Source of the DNA: Halegenticoccus soli
Lineage (GTDB): Archaea; Halobacteriota; Halobacteria; Halobacteriales; Haloferacaceae
Assembly: GCF_002844195.1 (NCBI RefSeq)
Contig: NZ_PEND01000006.1
Location: forward strand, 248,001-312,000
Reading direction: 5' to 3'
Length of the DNA stretch: 64,000 bases
Of the stretch, positions 57,401 through 64,000 are shown one piece after another. The translations under genes and the position numbers were made by a program. Below the pieces are notes generated by a model that worked only from the letters and a program-made list of their open reading frames with translations, did not search any database and was not told the DNA's origin. The first letter of the stretch is position 1, and each line of letters starts with the position of its first letter.

Positions 57401-57834
57401 AGGCGCTTGCCGATGATGTACACCGGGATCGCGGTCAGCGCGCCGCCGACGGCCGGCGCGACGAGCAGCACTTTGGCCACGAGCGCGTCGCTCGGGTTTC
57501 CGAGCCCGACGACGAGCGCGACGGTGGCGACGATCTGGTCGTACAGGGTGCCGAACTGCCCGGTGCTCGTCCCGTAGGGGAAGTACGTCCACGGGTCGAA
57601 CGGCATGGTGAACGGCCAGTGGCGGACCGCGTAGTTCACCTCGCGGAGGTGATACCACGCGTCGTTGCCGGAGAACAGCACCCGCCCGTCCCTGACGAAC
57701 CGCCCGTACGGCAGGAGGCGGATCCACAGCATGACCGCCACGATCGCCGCGAGGGCGGGGACGTGATACCAATCTTCCAAGAGCTCGAGGACCGAGGACC
57801 CGTAGTCCTCTTCGCTCTCGCTGCGCAGGCTCAT
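54484..57834 (-). CDS. aglB: Oligosaccharyltransferase AglB (N-glycosylation)
   Basis: A 1116-residue membrane enzyme that transfers lipid-linked glycans to Asn in N-X-S/T sites. The N-terminal part has about 13 helices and the family acidic motifs (FSGNDAWYHLREVNYAV; VGVADHNGIEPLFQS). The catalytic signature WWDYGHW is at residue 654, within VMSWWDYGHWITVMGERIPN. A periplasmic-type C-terminal domain follows (YGSAMEPAPFVIDWEP; beta-rich segments). The tail beyond about residue 1035 is Gly/Ala/Asn rich, with several N-X-S/T sequons, and ends in a hydrophobic stretch. The ATG at 57834 was chosen; an earlier in-frame start adds 18 residues. Confidence 0.95.
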   Translation of the reverse strand: MSLRSESEEDYGSSVLELLEDWYHVPALAAIVAVMLWIRLLPYGRFVRDGRVLFSGNDAWYHLREVNYAVRHWPFTMPFDPWTYFPYGTSTGQFGTLYDQIVATVALVVGLGNPSDALVAKVLLVAPAVGGALTAIPVYIIGKRLGGRLAGVFGAAILMLLPGTFLARSLVGVADHNGIEPLFQSLAVAALLVAFAVAEREKPVWELVADRDLDGLRNPLRWGAVAGAATAAYMWVWPPGVLLVGIVGVFLVFKLTSDTVNGDSPEPVAFAGAVSMGVAGLLMLPPVESFGFTTTRFSLLQPGFAFAVAAGAVFMAWLAREWESRDLSTSHYPVAVFGLIALSLAVVAVALPQVFSLLQRNFLGTLGFNAGAQTRTIAEARPFLDPGLLEQRGLDATGMLISEYGLTIFTGVAAATWLVAKPLVRDGDSKRLGYVGAGIAVVGLVFLAPGVLRALAGPLDAALGGFPVTGQLVGMLVVAALLLGATLLTRYRAERLFVVVWAAFITAAAFTQVRFNYYLAPVVVVMNAFLLGEVLRLLDLRRPASDAVGDIKGYQVLAVVAAVMLIVTPALVLPVDIRNTGTPAYDRSATAMDVARSHGPGDITRWDESLRWLATETPAEGTYGGADNEMGYYDRYERTGDFEYPEGAYGVMSWWDYGHWITVMGERIPNANPFQQGATAAANYLLAPSEGRAAQVLANQSTEGNQTRYVMVDYQMVTPGEKFGAPIVFYDEENLDDRDFYDVVYQRSERGYSPVLLTHDQRYYQSMMVRLYHYHGSAMEPAPFVIDWEPRTIDGTTFREAPRGDGEFVRTFDNVSAAREYVERDGSAQIGGVGPYPEERVPALKHYRLVNASQSSAAGTYSYQQSVGITSQVTGIPPQFLSKTDPSWVKTFERVPGATVRGSGAPPNSEVRATVQMRSPDGSTFEYTQYAETNGNGEFTLTLPYSTTGYERFGPENGYSNVSVRATGPYQIVSEPTDDGGDRVVYNGTVDVSEAKVVGEDDSPARVRLERTPIERVNETADGERPVPGEGSGGDGGATGDGTAAGNETAGNGSADGDAGGNATADGDGANGSAGTTGGSGGNGTAANALAAPGTAAPETAALVGAPIAAVGAGIR

Positions 57835-57978
57835 TGCTTGCACCGAGTCCCAAACTCTCCATAAGCCTTGTGATAAAAGGGACGACACGAGGACAGCGGT
57901 AAGAGAAGAAACATGATCGGCGCGGGACGGCGACGGCGGGGCGAGCGTCGGCCCCGGCCGGTATCGATGTCACGAAGC

Positions 57979-57986
57979 TTTTATAC
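57979..57986 (+). promoter_or_regulatory. TATA-like box for the glycosyltransferase-sulfatase series
   Basis: TTTTATAC lies 22 bases before the ATG at 58009, giving a leaderless promoter for the four-gene run 58009-62205. Confidence 0.55.
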
Positions 57987-58008
57987 GCCGATCTACTGTC
58001 GTTCACCA

Positions 58009-58908
58009 ATGGTCTCGCACAGTATCGCCGTCTGTAACTACAACATGGCCGATACTATCGAGCGGTCGCTCCGGAGCATGCTCGATCAGGTCGACGACCG
58101 ATTCGAGGTCGTCGTGGTCGACGGGGGGTCCGACGACGGCAGCGTCGAGATCGTCCGGCGGTTGGCGGACGAGTACGACGCGCTCCGGCTCGTCGCGCTG
58201 CGACCGGATCCCGAACGTTACCTCGGCGCGGATCGGAACCGATCGTTCGAGGAGTCGCGGGGGGAGTACGTCCTCGAATCGCTCGACACCGACGACTACT
58301 ACTTCGACGGCGTCATCGAGGACTTCGTCGAGATCTACCACCAGCTCGAATCCCAGCTCGACTTCGAGTTCTTCCTCAGCGGGACGGGGATCAACGCCGC
58401 GCCCCGGTCCCTGCTCCTCGACGTCCCCTACTACAACCTCGGCGGCGCGGAGGACCGCGACCTCTGGCGGCGGCTCCTCGCGCGGGGGCAGCTCGTCTGG
58501 CTCGACCACGGCCCCGTCTTCGAGCGGATCGGCTACCACAAGTCGCTCCGGGACGAGATCCGCCGCGACGTGCACGGGAAGGTCTGCGACTTCCAGTCGG
58601 GGATCTCGCTCCCGAGCTGCCTCTCCTGGGCGGTCTCCCACGAGCGCTACTACATTCTCGAAGAGCCCTGCCACCCGCTCCTGCGGCCGGCGAAGGCGGC
58701 CTACCACCTCGTCACGTTCCCCTACGCGTACCTCCTCGCGCGCGGGAGGGAGCGCCACGACGCGCCGCCGGGGTTCGAACGCCGAGGCACGCTGGAGCGC
58801 GTCATTCACGAGGAGAGGCGAACTCTCTCCGAGATCGAGGCGCGCTACGGCGTCGAGATCGACCGGAGCGCCCTGAGCGAGACCGGACGCGAGGTGTACG
58901 ACCTGTGA
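58009..58908 (+). CDS. Family 2 glycosyltransferase
   Basis: A 299-residue soluble GT-A glycosyltransferase. The N-terminus HSIAVCNYNMADTIERSLRSM is the nucleotide-sugar binding entry of GT2; VVVDGGSDDGSVEIV carries the first acidic motif, and ESLDTDDYYFDG is the DxD-like metal site near residue 98. Later residues include GGAEDRDLWRRLLARG, like the ED motif. It probably adds a sugar to a surface glycan. The ATG at 58009 is leaderless behind a TTTTATAC box; the frame continues upstream without family match. The stop overlaps the next gene by four bases (GTGA). Confidence 0.88.
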   Translation: MVSHSIAVCNYNMADTIERSLRSMLDQVDDRFEVVVVDGGSDDGSVEIVRRLADEYDALRLVALRPDPERYLGADRNRSFEESRGEYVLESLDTDDYYFDGVIEDFVEIYHQLESQLDFEFFLSGTGINAAPRSLLLDVPYYNLGGAEDRDLWRRLLARGQLVWLDHGPVFERIGYHKSLRDEIRRDVHGKVCDFQSGISLPSCLSWAVSHERYYILEEPCHPLLRPAKAAYHLVTFPYAYLLARGRERHDAPPGFERRGTLERVIHEERRTLSEIEARYGVEIDRSALSETGREVYDL

Positions 58909-60326
58909 CGGGGGACAGAAACGTCGTCCTCGTCTGCCTCGACGCCGTCCGGAAGGACTACTTCGACGAGTACGCGCCGCGGCTGCGCGCGATGGCGGAC
59001 GTCTCCTACGAGCAGTGCCGCGCCGCCAGCGGCTGGTCCGTGCCGAGCCACGCGAGCGTGATGACCGGCGAACTGCCCTCCGAACACGGAATTCACGTCT
59101 ACAACCGGGACTTCTCCGGGCTGACCCGCGCGGACACGTTCCTCGGCGATCTCCCGGACCACCGCGCGACGGGCGTCAGCGCCAACGCCTACGCCTCCTC
59201 GGCGTTCGGCTTCGATCGGATGTTCGACGACTACTCCGACGTGTCTCCGCAGTGTCGGTTCCCGGAGGGGATCAACGTAATCCGGTTCGGCCAGGAGTCC
59301 GAAAAGCGCGGCGTCGCGCGGTACGTCGACTTCCTCCGGGCGGCCGCGACCCACGAGCACCCCCTCGCCAGCCTCGCCAACGGCGCGCTCGTGCAGGTCG
59401 ACCGCGCGCTCGCCCGGCTCCCGGTGCCGAAACCCCTCGACGACGGGGCGAACATCGTCTCGCGCCACGCCGTCCGCGCCGCGCGGGAGGGTCCGGAGCC
59501 GTTCTTCGTCTTCACGAACTTCATGGACGTCCACGCGCCCCTCACGAACGTCCTCGGCTACGACGACGACCTCCACGACGCGTCGAACACGTGGTCGTCG
59601 GCCGCGTTCGACACCGACGAGGTGAACTACGGCGGAAAGCTGGAGGAGCACCTGGCCGAGATCGAGACTCACCGCGGGCTCTACGCCGCGGCGGTCGACT
59701 ACCTTGACCGGAAGGTGGCGGCCGCGATCGAGCGGATCGAGGAGGCGACGGACCGGGAGACGACGTTCGTGATCACCGCCGACCACGGCGAACACCTGGG
59801 GTTCCCGGCCGACGACGGGCTCTTCGGCCACCGCGGGCCGCTGACGGAGGGGCTGTTGCACGTCCCCCTGGAGGTGATCAACGCCCCGGACGGGGAGTCG
59901 TTCGTCGAGACCGGTTACGTCTCGCACCTCGACCTCGGCGACCTCGTCGTCGGCCTCGCGAACGGGGCGGTGCCCGACGTCGCCCGGCGGCGTATCGCGG
60001 CGGAGCGCGTGGGGTCCAACGTCCCCGGCGGTGCCGATCTCACGGCGGAACAGCGGGAGTACTGGGACCGGATGGTCCGGTGCGTCTACGACGGCGATCG
60101 GAAGGTCTCGTGGAACTCCGCCGGCGACCGGACCGAGTACGAACTCGACCCCGAGCGGCCGTGCTGGCAACGGGCGGTCCGCGACGGCGTCGCCGTCGCG
60201 GCGTACGAGCGCGAGTTCTTCGACGCGCCGATCGACGAGGCGAAGCGGGCGGCGCGTGAGGCCCGGCGCGAGGTCGAGGTCGACGCGGCGACGGCCGACA
60301 GGCTGCGCGAACTGGGGTACCGATGA
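58905..60326 (+). CDS. Sulfatase / alkaline-phosphatase superfamily enzyme (paralogue 1)
   Basis: A 473-residue protein without a signal peptide. The metal-binding start VVLVCLDAVRKDYF, the nucleophile region SGWSVPSHASVMTGELPS (Ser where sulfatases have Cys or Ser), the His/Asp motif FVITADHGEHLG and FGHRGPLTEGLLHVPLEV mark the sulfatase fold. Arylsulfatases carry CxPxR; here it is SVPSH, so it need not be a sulfatase and might be a phosphoglycerol- or phosphate-transferring enzyme. It starts with GTG overlapping the upstream glycosyltransferase stop by four bases and ends LRELGYR. Closely related to the protein at 62374. Confidence 0.85.
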   Translation: MTGDRNVVLVCLDAVRKDYFDEYAPRLRAMADVSYEQCRAASGWSVPSHASVMTGELPSEHGIHVYNRDFSGLTRADTFLGDLPDHRATGVSANAYASSAFGFDRMFDDYSDVSPQCRFPEGINVIRFGQESEKRGVARYVDFLRAAATHEHPLASLANGALVQVDRALARLPVPKPLDDGANIVSRHAVRAAREGPEPFFVFTNFMDVHAPLTNVLGYDDDLHDASNTWSSAAFDTDEVNYGGKLEEHLAEIETHRGLYAAAVDYLDRKVAAAIERIEEATDRETTFVITADHGEHLGFPADDGLFGHRGPLTEGLLHVPLEVINAPDGESFVETGYVSHLDLGDLVVGLANGAVPDVARRRIAAERVGSNVPGGADLTAEQREYWDRMVRCVYDGDRKVSWNSAGDRTEYELDPERPCWQRAVRDGVAVAAYEREFFDAPIDEAKRAAREARREVEVDAATADRLRELGYR

Positions 60327-61306
60327 CGTTCGCCGACTGGCTCGCCGAGACGCGGCTCCGGTTCGACCAGGAGGGGCTCGCCGCGGCGCGGCCGGCGCTC
60401 TCGGAGCTGTACATGGGCGCGTGGAGCCGCGTCGGCCGCGCGTACAACTACGGGACGCCCGTCTGGGAGCGCGAGTGGGACCTGCTCGTGATCCTCGACG
60501 CCTGCCGGGTGGATCTGCTGCGCGCGGTCGAGGGGGAGTACGCCTTCGTCGACGGCGCGCTCGGGACGCTCGACTCCGTCGGGAGCATGTCCGCGGAGTG
60601 GCTGGAGAAGACGTTCGCGCCCGAGTACGCGGACGAGATGCGCCGGACCGCCTACGTGACGGGGAACCCCTTCACGGAGCGCGTCGGGCTGGATCCGAAC
60701 GACTTCGCCGCGCTCGACGAGGTGTGGGCGTACGCGTGGGACGAGGAGGCCCGGACGATCCGGCCGCGGCCGCTCACAGACCGGACGATCGCCCGCTGCC
60801 GGGGCGAGCGGCCGGACCGGGTGATCGTCCACTACATGCAGCCGCACGCGCCCTTCCTGAGCGACCCGTCGCTCGGGACCGACCTCGGCACCCCCGACGA
60901 CGGCTTCGGCGAGGTGACGGAGACGAAGACCGTCTGGCAGCGGCTCCGCGACGGCGAGGTCGACCGGGGACGGGTCTGGAACGCCTACCTCGACAACCTG
61001 CGGATCGTCCTCGACGACGTGGCGCTGCTCCTCTCGAACGTCGACGCCGGCCGCGCGGCGATCACGGCGGACCACGCCAACGCGATGGGCGAACTCGGGA
61101 TCTGGGGCCACCCCGACCACGTCCCGCTGCGGGCGGTGAAGCGCGTGCCGTGGGTGGTCACGAGCGCGACCGACCGGGGGACGCACGAGCCGGCGGACTG
61201 GCGGCCCGACGAGGGAGGCGAGCGGACGATCGAACAGCGGCTCTCGGACCTCGGGTACGTCGACGGCAAGACTGACGGCGGCGCGCGGGGAGGTGCGAAC
61301 CGATGA
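60323..61306 (+). CDS. Alkaline-phosphatase superfamily protein, shorter type
   Basis: A 327-residue protein whose ATG at 60323 overlaps the previous stop by four bases. It begins with a helical segment (WLAETRLRFDQEGLAAARPAL) before the metal-site motif WDLLVILDACRVDLL. SVGSMSAEWLEK replaces the usual nucleophile loop, VIVHYMQPHAPFL and AAITADHANAMGELG give the later metal ligands, and the C-terminus ends ERTIEQRLSDLGYVDG. It is half as diverged again from the paralogue pair and may be a modified family member. Its role, like that of its neighbours, is likely in surface-glycan processing or transfer of phosphate-linked groups. Confidence 0.8.
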   Translation: MTFADWLAETRLRFDQEGLAAARPALSELYMGAWSRVGRAYNYGTPVWEREWDLLVILDACRVDLLRAVEGEYAFVDGALGTLDSVGSMSAEWLEKTFAPEYADEMRRTAYVTGNPFTERVGLDPNDFAALDEVWAYAWDEEARTIRPRPLTDRTIARCRGERPDRVIVHYMQPHAPFLSDPSLGTDLGTPDDGFGEVTETKTVWQRLRDGEVDRGRVWNAYLDNLRIVLDDVALLLSNVDAGRAAITADHANAMGELGIWGHPDHVPLRAVKRVPWVVTSATDRGTHEPADWRPDEGGERTIEQRLSDLGYVDGKTDGGARGGANR

Positions 61307-62205
61307 ACGACACCATCGCCGTCGTCGCCCTCGACGCGACCGACGTCAGGCTCGCGCGGAGGTGGGACTGCGAGAACCTCCTGCTCGACGAGCACCGGCG
61401 GCTGGAGACGTACTCGCACTCGCTTTCCTTCCCGCGGACGGTCGAGGTGTGGCCGACGGTCGCCACGGGCCTCGGGCCCGAGGAGCACGGCATCGCGGGC
61501 GACGGCAACGAGTGGGAGAACCCCCTCCTCCGGGCGGCGAGCGCCGTCACCCGACACCTCCCCCGGGAGGTGCGGGCGACGCTCGGCCGGCCGTTCCAGC
61601 GCGCGGGGGAGCGGCGGTCCATCGCGCGCACGGACGCCGACCACGTCTTCGAGGCGGGCGCGGTGCGGTACTGGCCGGGGATCGCGGACGCGACGCACCT
61701 GGTGGAGTCGTGGCGGCTCATGTCCTTCGCGACGGGCGGCGACATCACCGAGCGGGAGCTCCAGCGCGAACTCCGGGGGCTGACCGGCGAGGAGTTCGGC
61801 TGGCTCGCGGTCGCCGCCGAGTGGGACGTTCCCGTCGTCGGGGTCCACTCGCACGTGCTCGACACCGCGGGGCACGTCTACGCGAACCGCGAGGACGACC
61901 TCCGCGAGGCGTACGAGTGGGTCGACGGGCAGGTCGGCCGCCTCCGCGAGCGGATCGACCGCCTCGTGATCCTCTCGGACCACGGGATGGGGGTGTCGTT
62001 CCTCGGCGACGACGACCCCGGCACCCACAGCTTCGACGCGATCGTCGCCGCCCAGGGCGTCGACGGTCCGCTGCCGGAGTCGGTGTACGACGTGCGCGAC
62101 TGGCTCGAACGGCGCACGACTCGACCGGCCGCCGCCGAGTCGGACGCCGCCGCCCGGTCGGACACGCCCGTCGAACACCTCCGGGATCTGGGGTACGTGG
62201 AGTGA
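61303..62205 (+). CDS. Nucleotide pyrophosphatase/phosphodiesterase-like alkaline-phosphatase superfamily protein
   Basis: A 300-residue protein; the ATG at 61303 overlaps the previous stop by four bases. Motifs: IAVVALDATDVRLAR at the start, SLSFPRTVEVWPTVATGLGPEEHGI with Thr/Ser nucleophile candidates, VHSHVLDTAGHVY, LVILSDHGMGVSFLG and GTHSFDAIVAA, which together follow the type-I phosphodiesterase pattern. The C-terminus ends VEHLRDLGYVE, like its neighbours. No signal peptide is seen. The series of 4-base overlaps suggests cotranslation with the two upstream genes. Confidence 0.82.
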   Translation: MNDTIAVVALDATDVRLARRWDCENLLLDEHRRLETYSHSLSFPRTVEVWPTVATGLGPEEHGIAGDGNEWENPLLRAASAVTRHLPREVRATLGRPFQRAGERRSIARTDADHVFEAGAVRYWPGIADATHLVESWRLMSFATGGDITERELQRELRGLTGEEFGWLAVAAEWDVPVVGVHSHVLDTAGHVYANREDDLREAYEWVDGQVGRLRERIDRLVILSDHGMGVSFLGDDDPGTHSFDAIVAAQGVDGPLPESVYDVRDWLERRTTRPAAAESDAAARSDTPVEHLRDLGYVE

Positions 62206-62343
62206 GACCCGACGGGAGCGGCATCCCCTCCGGGTGAAGCGCACCACTCCGTCGAAGCGAACCGCCCCGGCGAAGCGCCCCTCCCGCGCGGTCGGAGCGG
62301 CTGTCACGACCGATCCCTTCGGTGCCGACGACGTCTCAAGCGA

Positions 62344-62350
62344 TTTATAC
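62344..62350 (+). promoter_or_regulatory. TATA-like box for the second sulfatase-family gene
   Basis: TTTATAC lies 23 bases before the ATG at 62374, an independent leaderless promoter after the 58009-62205 operon. Confidence 0.55.
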
Positions 62351-62373
62351 GGGCGCCTGCCAACCCCTCACGC

Positions 62374-63783
62374 ATGCGTAACGTCGTCCTCGTCTGCCTC
62401 GACACCGTCCGGAAGGACTTCTTCGACGACTACGCCCCGCGGATACGGTCGCGAGCGGCGGTCTCGTTCGAGCAGTGCCGCGCGGCGAGTTCGTGGTCCG
62501 TGCCGAGCCACGCGAGCATGATGACCGGCGAACTCCCGTCCCGACACGGCGTGCACGACCACAACCGCGACTTCTCCGGGCTGACGCGCGCGGACACGTT
62601 CCTCGCGGACCTCCCCGGTCACCACGCGACGGGCGTCAGCGCCAACGTCTACGCCTCCTCGGCGTTCGGCTTCGACCGACTGTTCGACGACTTCTGCGAG
62701 GTGTCGCCCGACCGGCGGTTCCCCCGAGGCATGCACGTCGGCCGGTTCGGCTACGAACACCCCGAGGGGGGAATCCGGAAGTACCTCGCGTACGCGCGGG
62801 AGTCCCTCCGGCACGAGCACCCGATAGCGAGCCTCGCCAACGGCGCGTCGGTGGCGTTCGAGCGCCTCTCCGAGCGCCTGCCGCTGCCGAAGCTCCTCGA
62901 CGACGGGGCGAACACCATCGCCCGACAGGGCGTGAAAACCGTCCGGGACGCCCCCGAGCCGGTGTTCCTCTTCGCCAACTTCATGGACGCCCACGCGCCG
63001 CTGCGGCACACGCTCGGCTACGACCGGTCGCTCCACTCGGCCCCGAACTCGTGGGACTCGGAGGGGTTCGACAACTGGGAACTGAACCTCCGGGGCGAGG
63101 GGGGCCTCGCGGCCAACATGCGCGACGTGCGGCTCCACCGGGAGGTGTACGGCGCGGCGATCGACTACCTCGACCGGCGCGTCGTCCGCTTCGTCGACGA
63201 GGTGCGGCGGGCGACGGACCGGGAGACGACGTTCGTGATCACCGCCGACCACGGCGAGAACCTCGCCTACGAGGCCGAGGGGTACATGTTCGGCCACGAC
63301 AGCAGCCTCTCGGAGGCGCTCCTGCACGTCCCGTGTTACGTGATCGATCCGCCCGAGGGGTACGACGGGGTCGAGGACGGCTACTTCTCGCACCTGCGGC
63401 TCGGCGACCTCATCGTCGGCCTCGCGAACGGGGAAACGCCGGACGTGTTCGACGAGCGCATCCCGGCCGAACTGGTGGGCAGCAACAACGCGAACCCGCC
63501 CGAGGACGAGGAGTACTGGGGGCGGATGCTCCGGTGCGCCTACGGCGGCGAGACGAAGGTCGAGTGGGACTCCCTCGGCGACAGCGCCCGCTACGAACTC
63601 GACCGCGACCGCCCCTGCTGGCAGCGGAAGGCCGAGACGGGCGTCGCCTGCGACGAGCTAGAACGGGAGTTCTTCGACGAGCCGATCGCCGAGTACAAGC
63701 GCCGGGCCGCGGGCGGGGAGGGCGACGATCCGAGCGTCGACGCGGCCACCCGCGACCGCCTGCGGGAACTCGGGTACCTCTGA
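62374..63783 (+). CDS. Sulfatase / alkaline-phosphatase superfamily enzyme (paralogue 2)
   Basis: A 469-residue protein with the same motif order as the gene at 58905: NVVLVCLDTVRKDFF, SSWSVPSHASMMTGELPS, NRDFSGLTRADTFLADLPG, TGVSANVYASSAFGFDRLFDDF, TTFVITADHGENLAYEAEG and FGHDSSLSEALLHVPCYV. Long stretches are nearly the same as in paralogue 1, showing a duplication, yet it has its own TTTATAC promoter box. It ends LRELGYL. As with paralogue 1 the nucleophile loop is SVPSH rather than CxPxR. Substrate unknown; a surface-glycan role is inferred from the aglB locus. Confidence 0.85.
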   Translation: MRNVVLVCLDTVRKDFFDDYAPRIRSRAAVSFEQCRAASSWSVPSHASMMTGELPSRHGVHDHNRDFSGLTRADTFLADLPGHHATGVSANVYASSAFGFDRLFDDFCEVSPDRRFPRGMHVGRFGYEHPEGGIRKYLAYARESLRHEHPIASLANGASVAFERLSERLPLPKLLDDGANTIARQGVKTVRDAPEPVFLFANFMDAHAPLRHTLGYDRSLHSAPNSWDSEGFDNWELNLRGEGGLAANMRDVRLHREVYGAAIDYLDRRVVRFVDEVRRATDRETTFVITADHGENLAYEAEGYMFGHDSSLSEALLHVPCYVIDPPEGYDGVEDGYFSHLRLGDLIVGLANGETPDVFDERIPAELVGSNNANPPEDEEYWGRMLRCAYGGETKVEWDSLGDSARYELDRDRPCWQRKAETGVACDELEREFFDEPIAEYKRRAAGGEGDDPSVDAATRDRLRELGYL

Positions 63784-63837
63784 CGGTTCGGGGCTCCTCT
63801 GACGGTGGTCGAGTAACGGAACCGTCGAACCGCCCCC

Positions 63838-64000
63838 TCAGAGGACCACGCCGAGCAGCCTGACGCGGTAGTGCCAGTACGCGAACGCCGCGAAGACGAG
63901 CGCGAACGCGATCGGAAACGCGCTCGCGGTGAGGAGGAAGCCGAGCGGCGTCCCGACGATCCACCCCGCGCCCGCCGCCTCGACGGCGGCGTCGAAGAGC
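63838..64000 (-). CDS. Membrane protein C-terminus (cut by window edge)
   Basis: Only the last 53 residues lie in the window; the start is beyond the right edge. The visible end has one or two hydrophobic helices, GWIVGTPLGFLLTASAFPIAFALVFAAF, followed by AYWHYRVRLLGVVL and a TGA stop at 63838-63840. It converges on the sulfatase-family gene at 62374. The identity cannot be told from this fragment. Confidence 0.55.
   Translation of the reverse strand, partial: LFDAAVEAAGAGWIVGTPLGFLLTASAFPIAFALVFAAFAYWHYRVRLLGVVL

Noticed and set aside
1-64000. tRNA or rRNA genes
   Set aside because: No cloverleaf with the GGTTCGAATCC-type T-loop or rRNA-like conserved block was found by eye; a dedicated covariance search could still reveal one.

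Overview
This is a high-GC window from a halophilic archaeon (class Halobacteria). Three things point there: strongly acidic proteomes with GC-rich third codon positions; many apparently leaderless genes with a TTTATA-like box about 25 bases before the start codon; and haloarchaeal families such as AglB, TrmB-like regulators, HEWD and amphi-Trp proteins, a Bat-type regulator, DUF2270 and haloarchaeal GlpABC/DhaKLM. The glp-pts-dha order resembles my memory of Haloferax-type genomes. No rRNA, tRNA or CRISPR array was seen.

Layout. 0-13.8 kb is core genome: a truncated thiamine-diphosphate enzyme coupled to an aldehyde dehydrogenase, a TraB-family membrane protein overlapping an M50 membrane protease, glycerate 2-kinase, a membrane-anchored HTH regulator, a DUF151 nuclease-like protein, a thioesterase, small membrane proteins, isoleucyl-tRNA synthetase and a DUF2270 protein. 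14.0-17.9 kb holds five same-strand genes for very acidic, low-complexity proteins with glycine-zipper, SAP-like, LNLLG-type and amphi-Trp/DUF1508 modules. A 9+1+9 palindrome overlaps the promoter of the second gene. This is the best candidate here for an undescribed multi-protein system.

18-30.4 kb is a glycerol and dihydroxyacetone locus: a solo GlpA-like oxidoreductase, a TrmB-like regulator, glpCBA, divergent glpK plus a membrane-protein partner, a degenerate Orc1/Cdc6-like ATPase, HPr, and dhaM-dhaL. dhaK, normally next to dhaL, lies 15 kb away at 45.5-46.5 kb. The 30.4-45.4 kb stretch between them looks like an accessory insertion. It carries Tat-exported proteins (beta-helix protein, alpha/beta hydrolase, GH97 glucosidase), a MEDS/GAF/Bat regulator, a TnpB element invaded by a double-hairpin repeat, and a PhoD-like pseudogene. 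dhaL and dhaK each have the 11-base element ACAAACGCTTT upstream, so both halves may still be driven by similar signals.

46.5-53.4 kb is a mix of small genes: an endonuclease/exonuclease/phosphatase-family enzyme, a second TrmB regulator, phosphoglycolate phosphatase, CutA, a HEWD protein, an EthD-like protein, a GNAT acetyltransferase and a methyltransferase. 53.5-64 kb is a cell-surface glycosylation locus: a DUF368 lipid-carrier transporter overlapping aglB (oligosaccharyltransferase), and divergently a family 2 glycosyltransferase followed by four alkaline-phosphatase/sulfatase superfamily genes, three of them in 4-base-overlap series and two of them close paralogues. The window ends inside an unidentified membrane protein gene.
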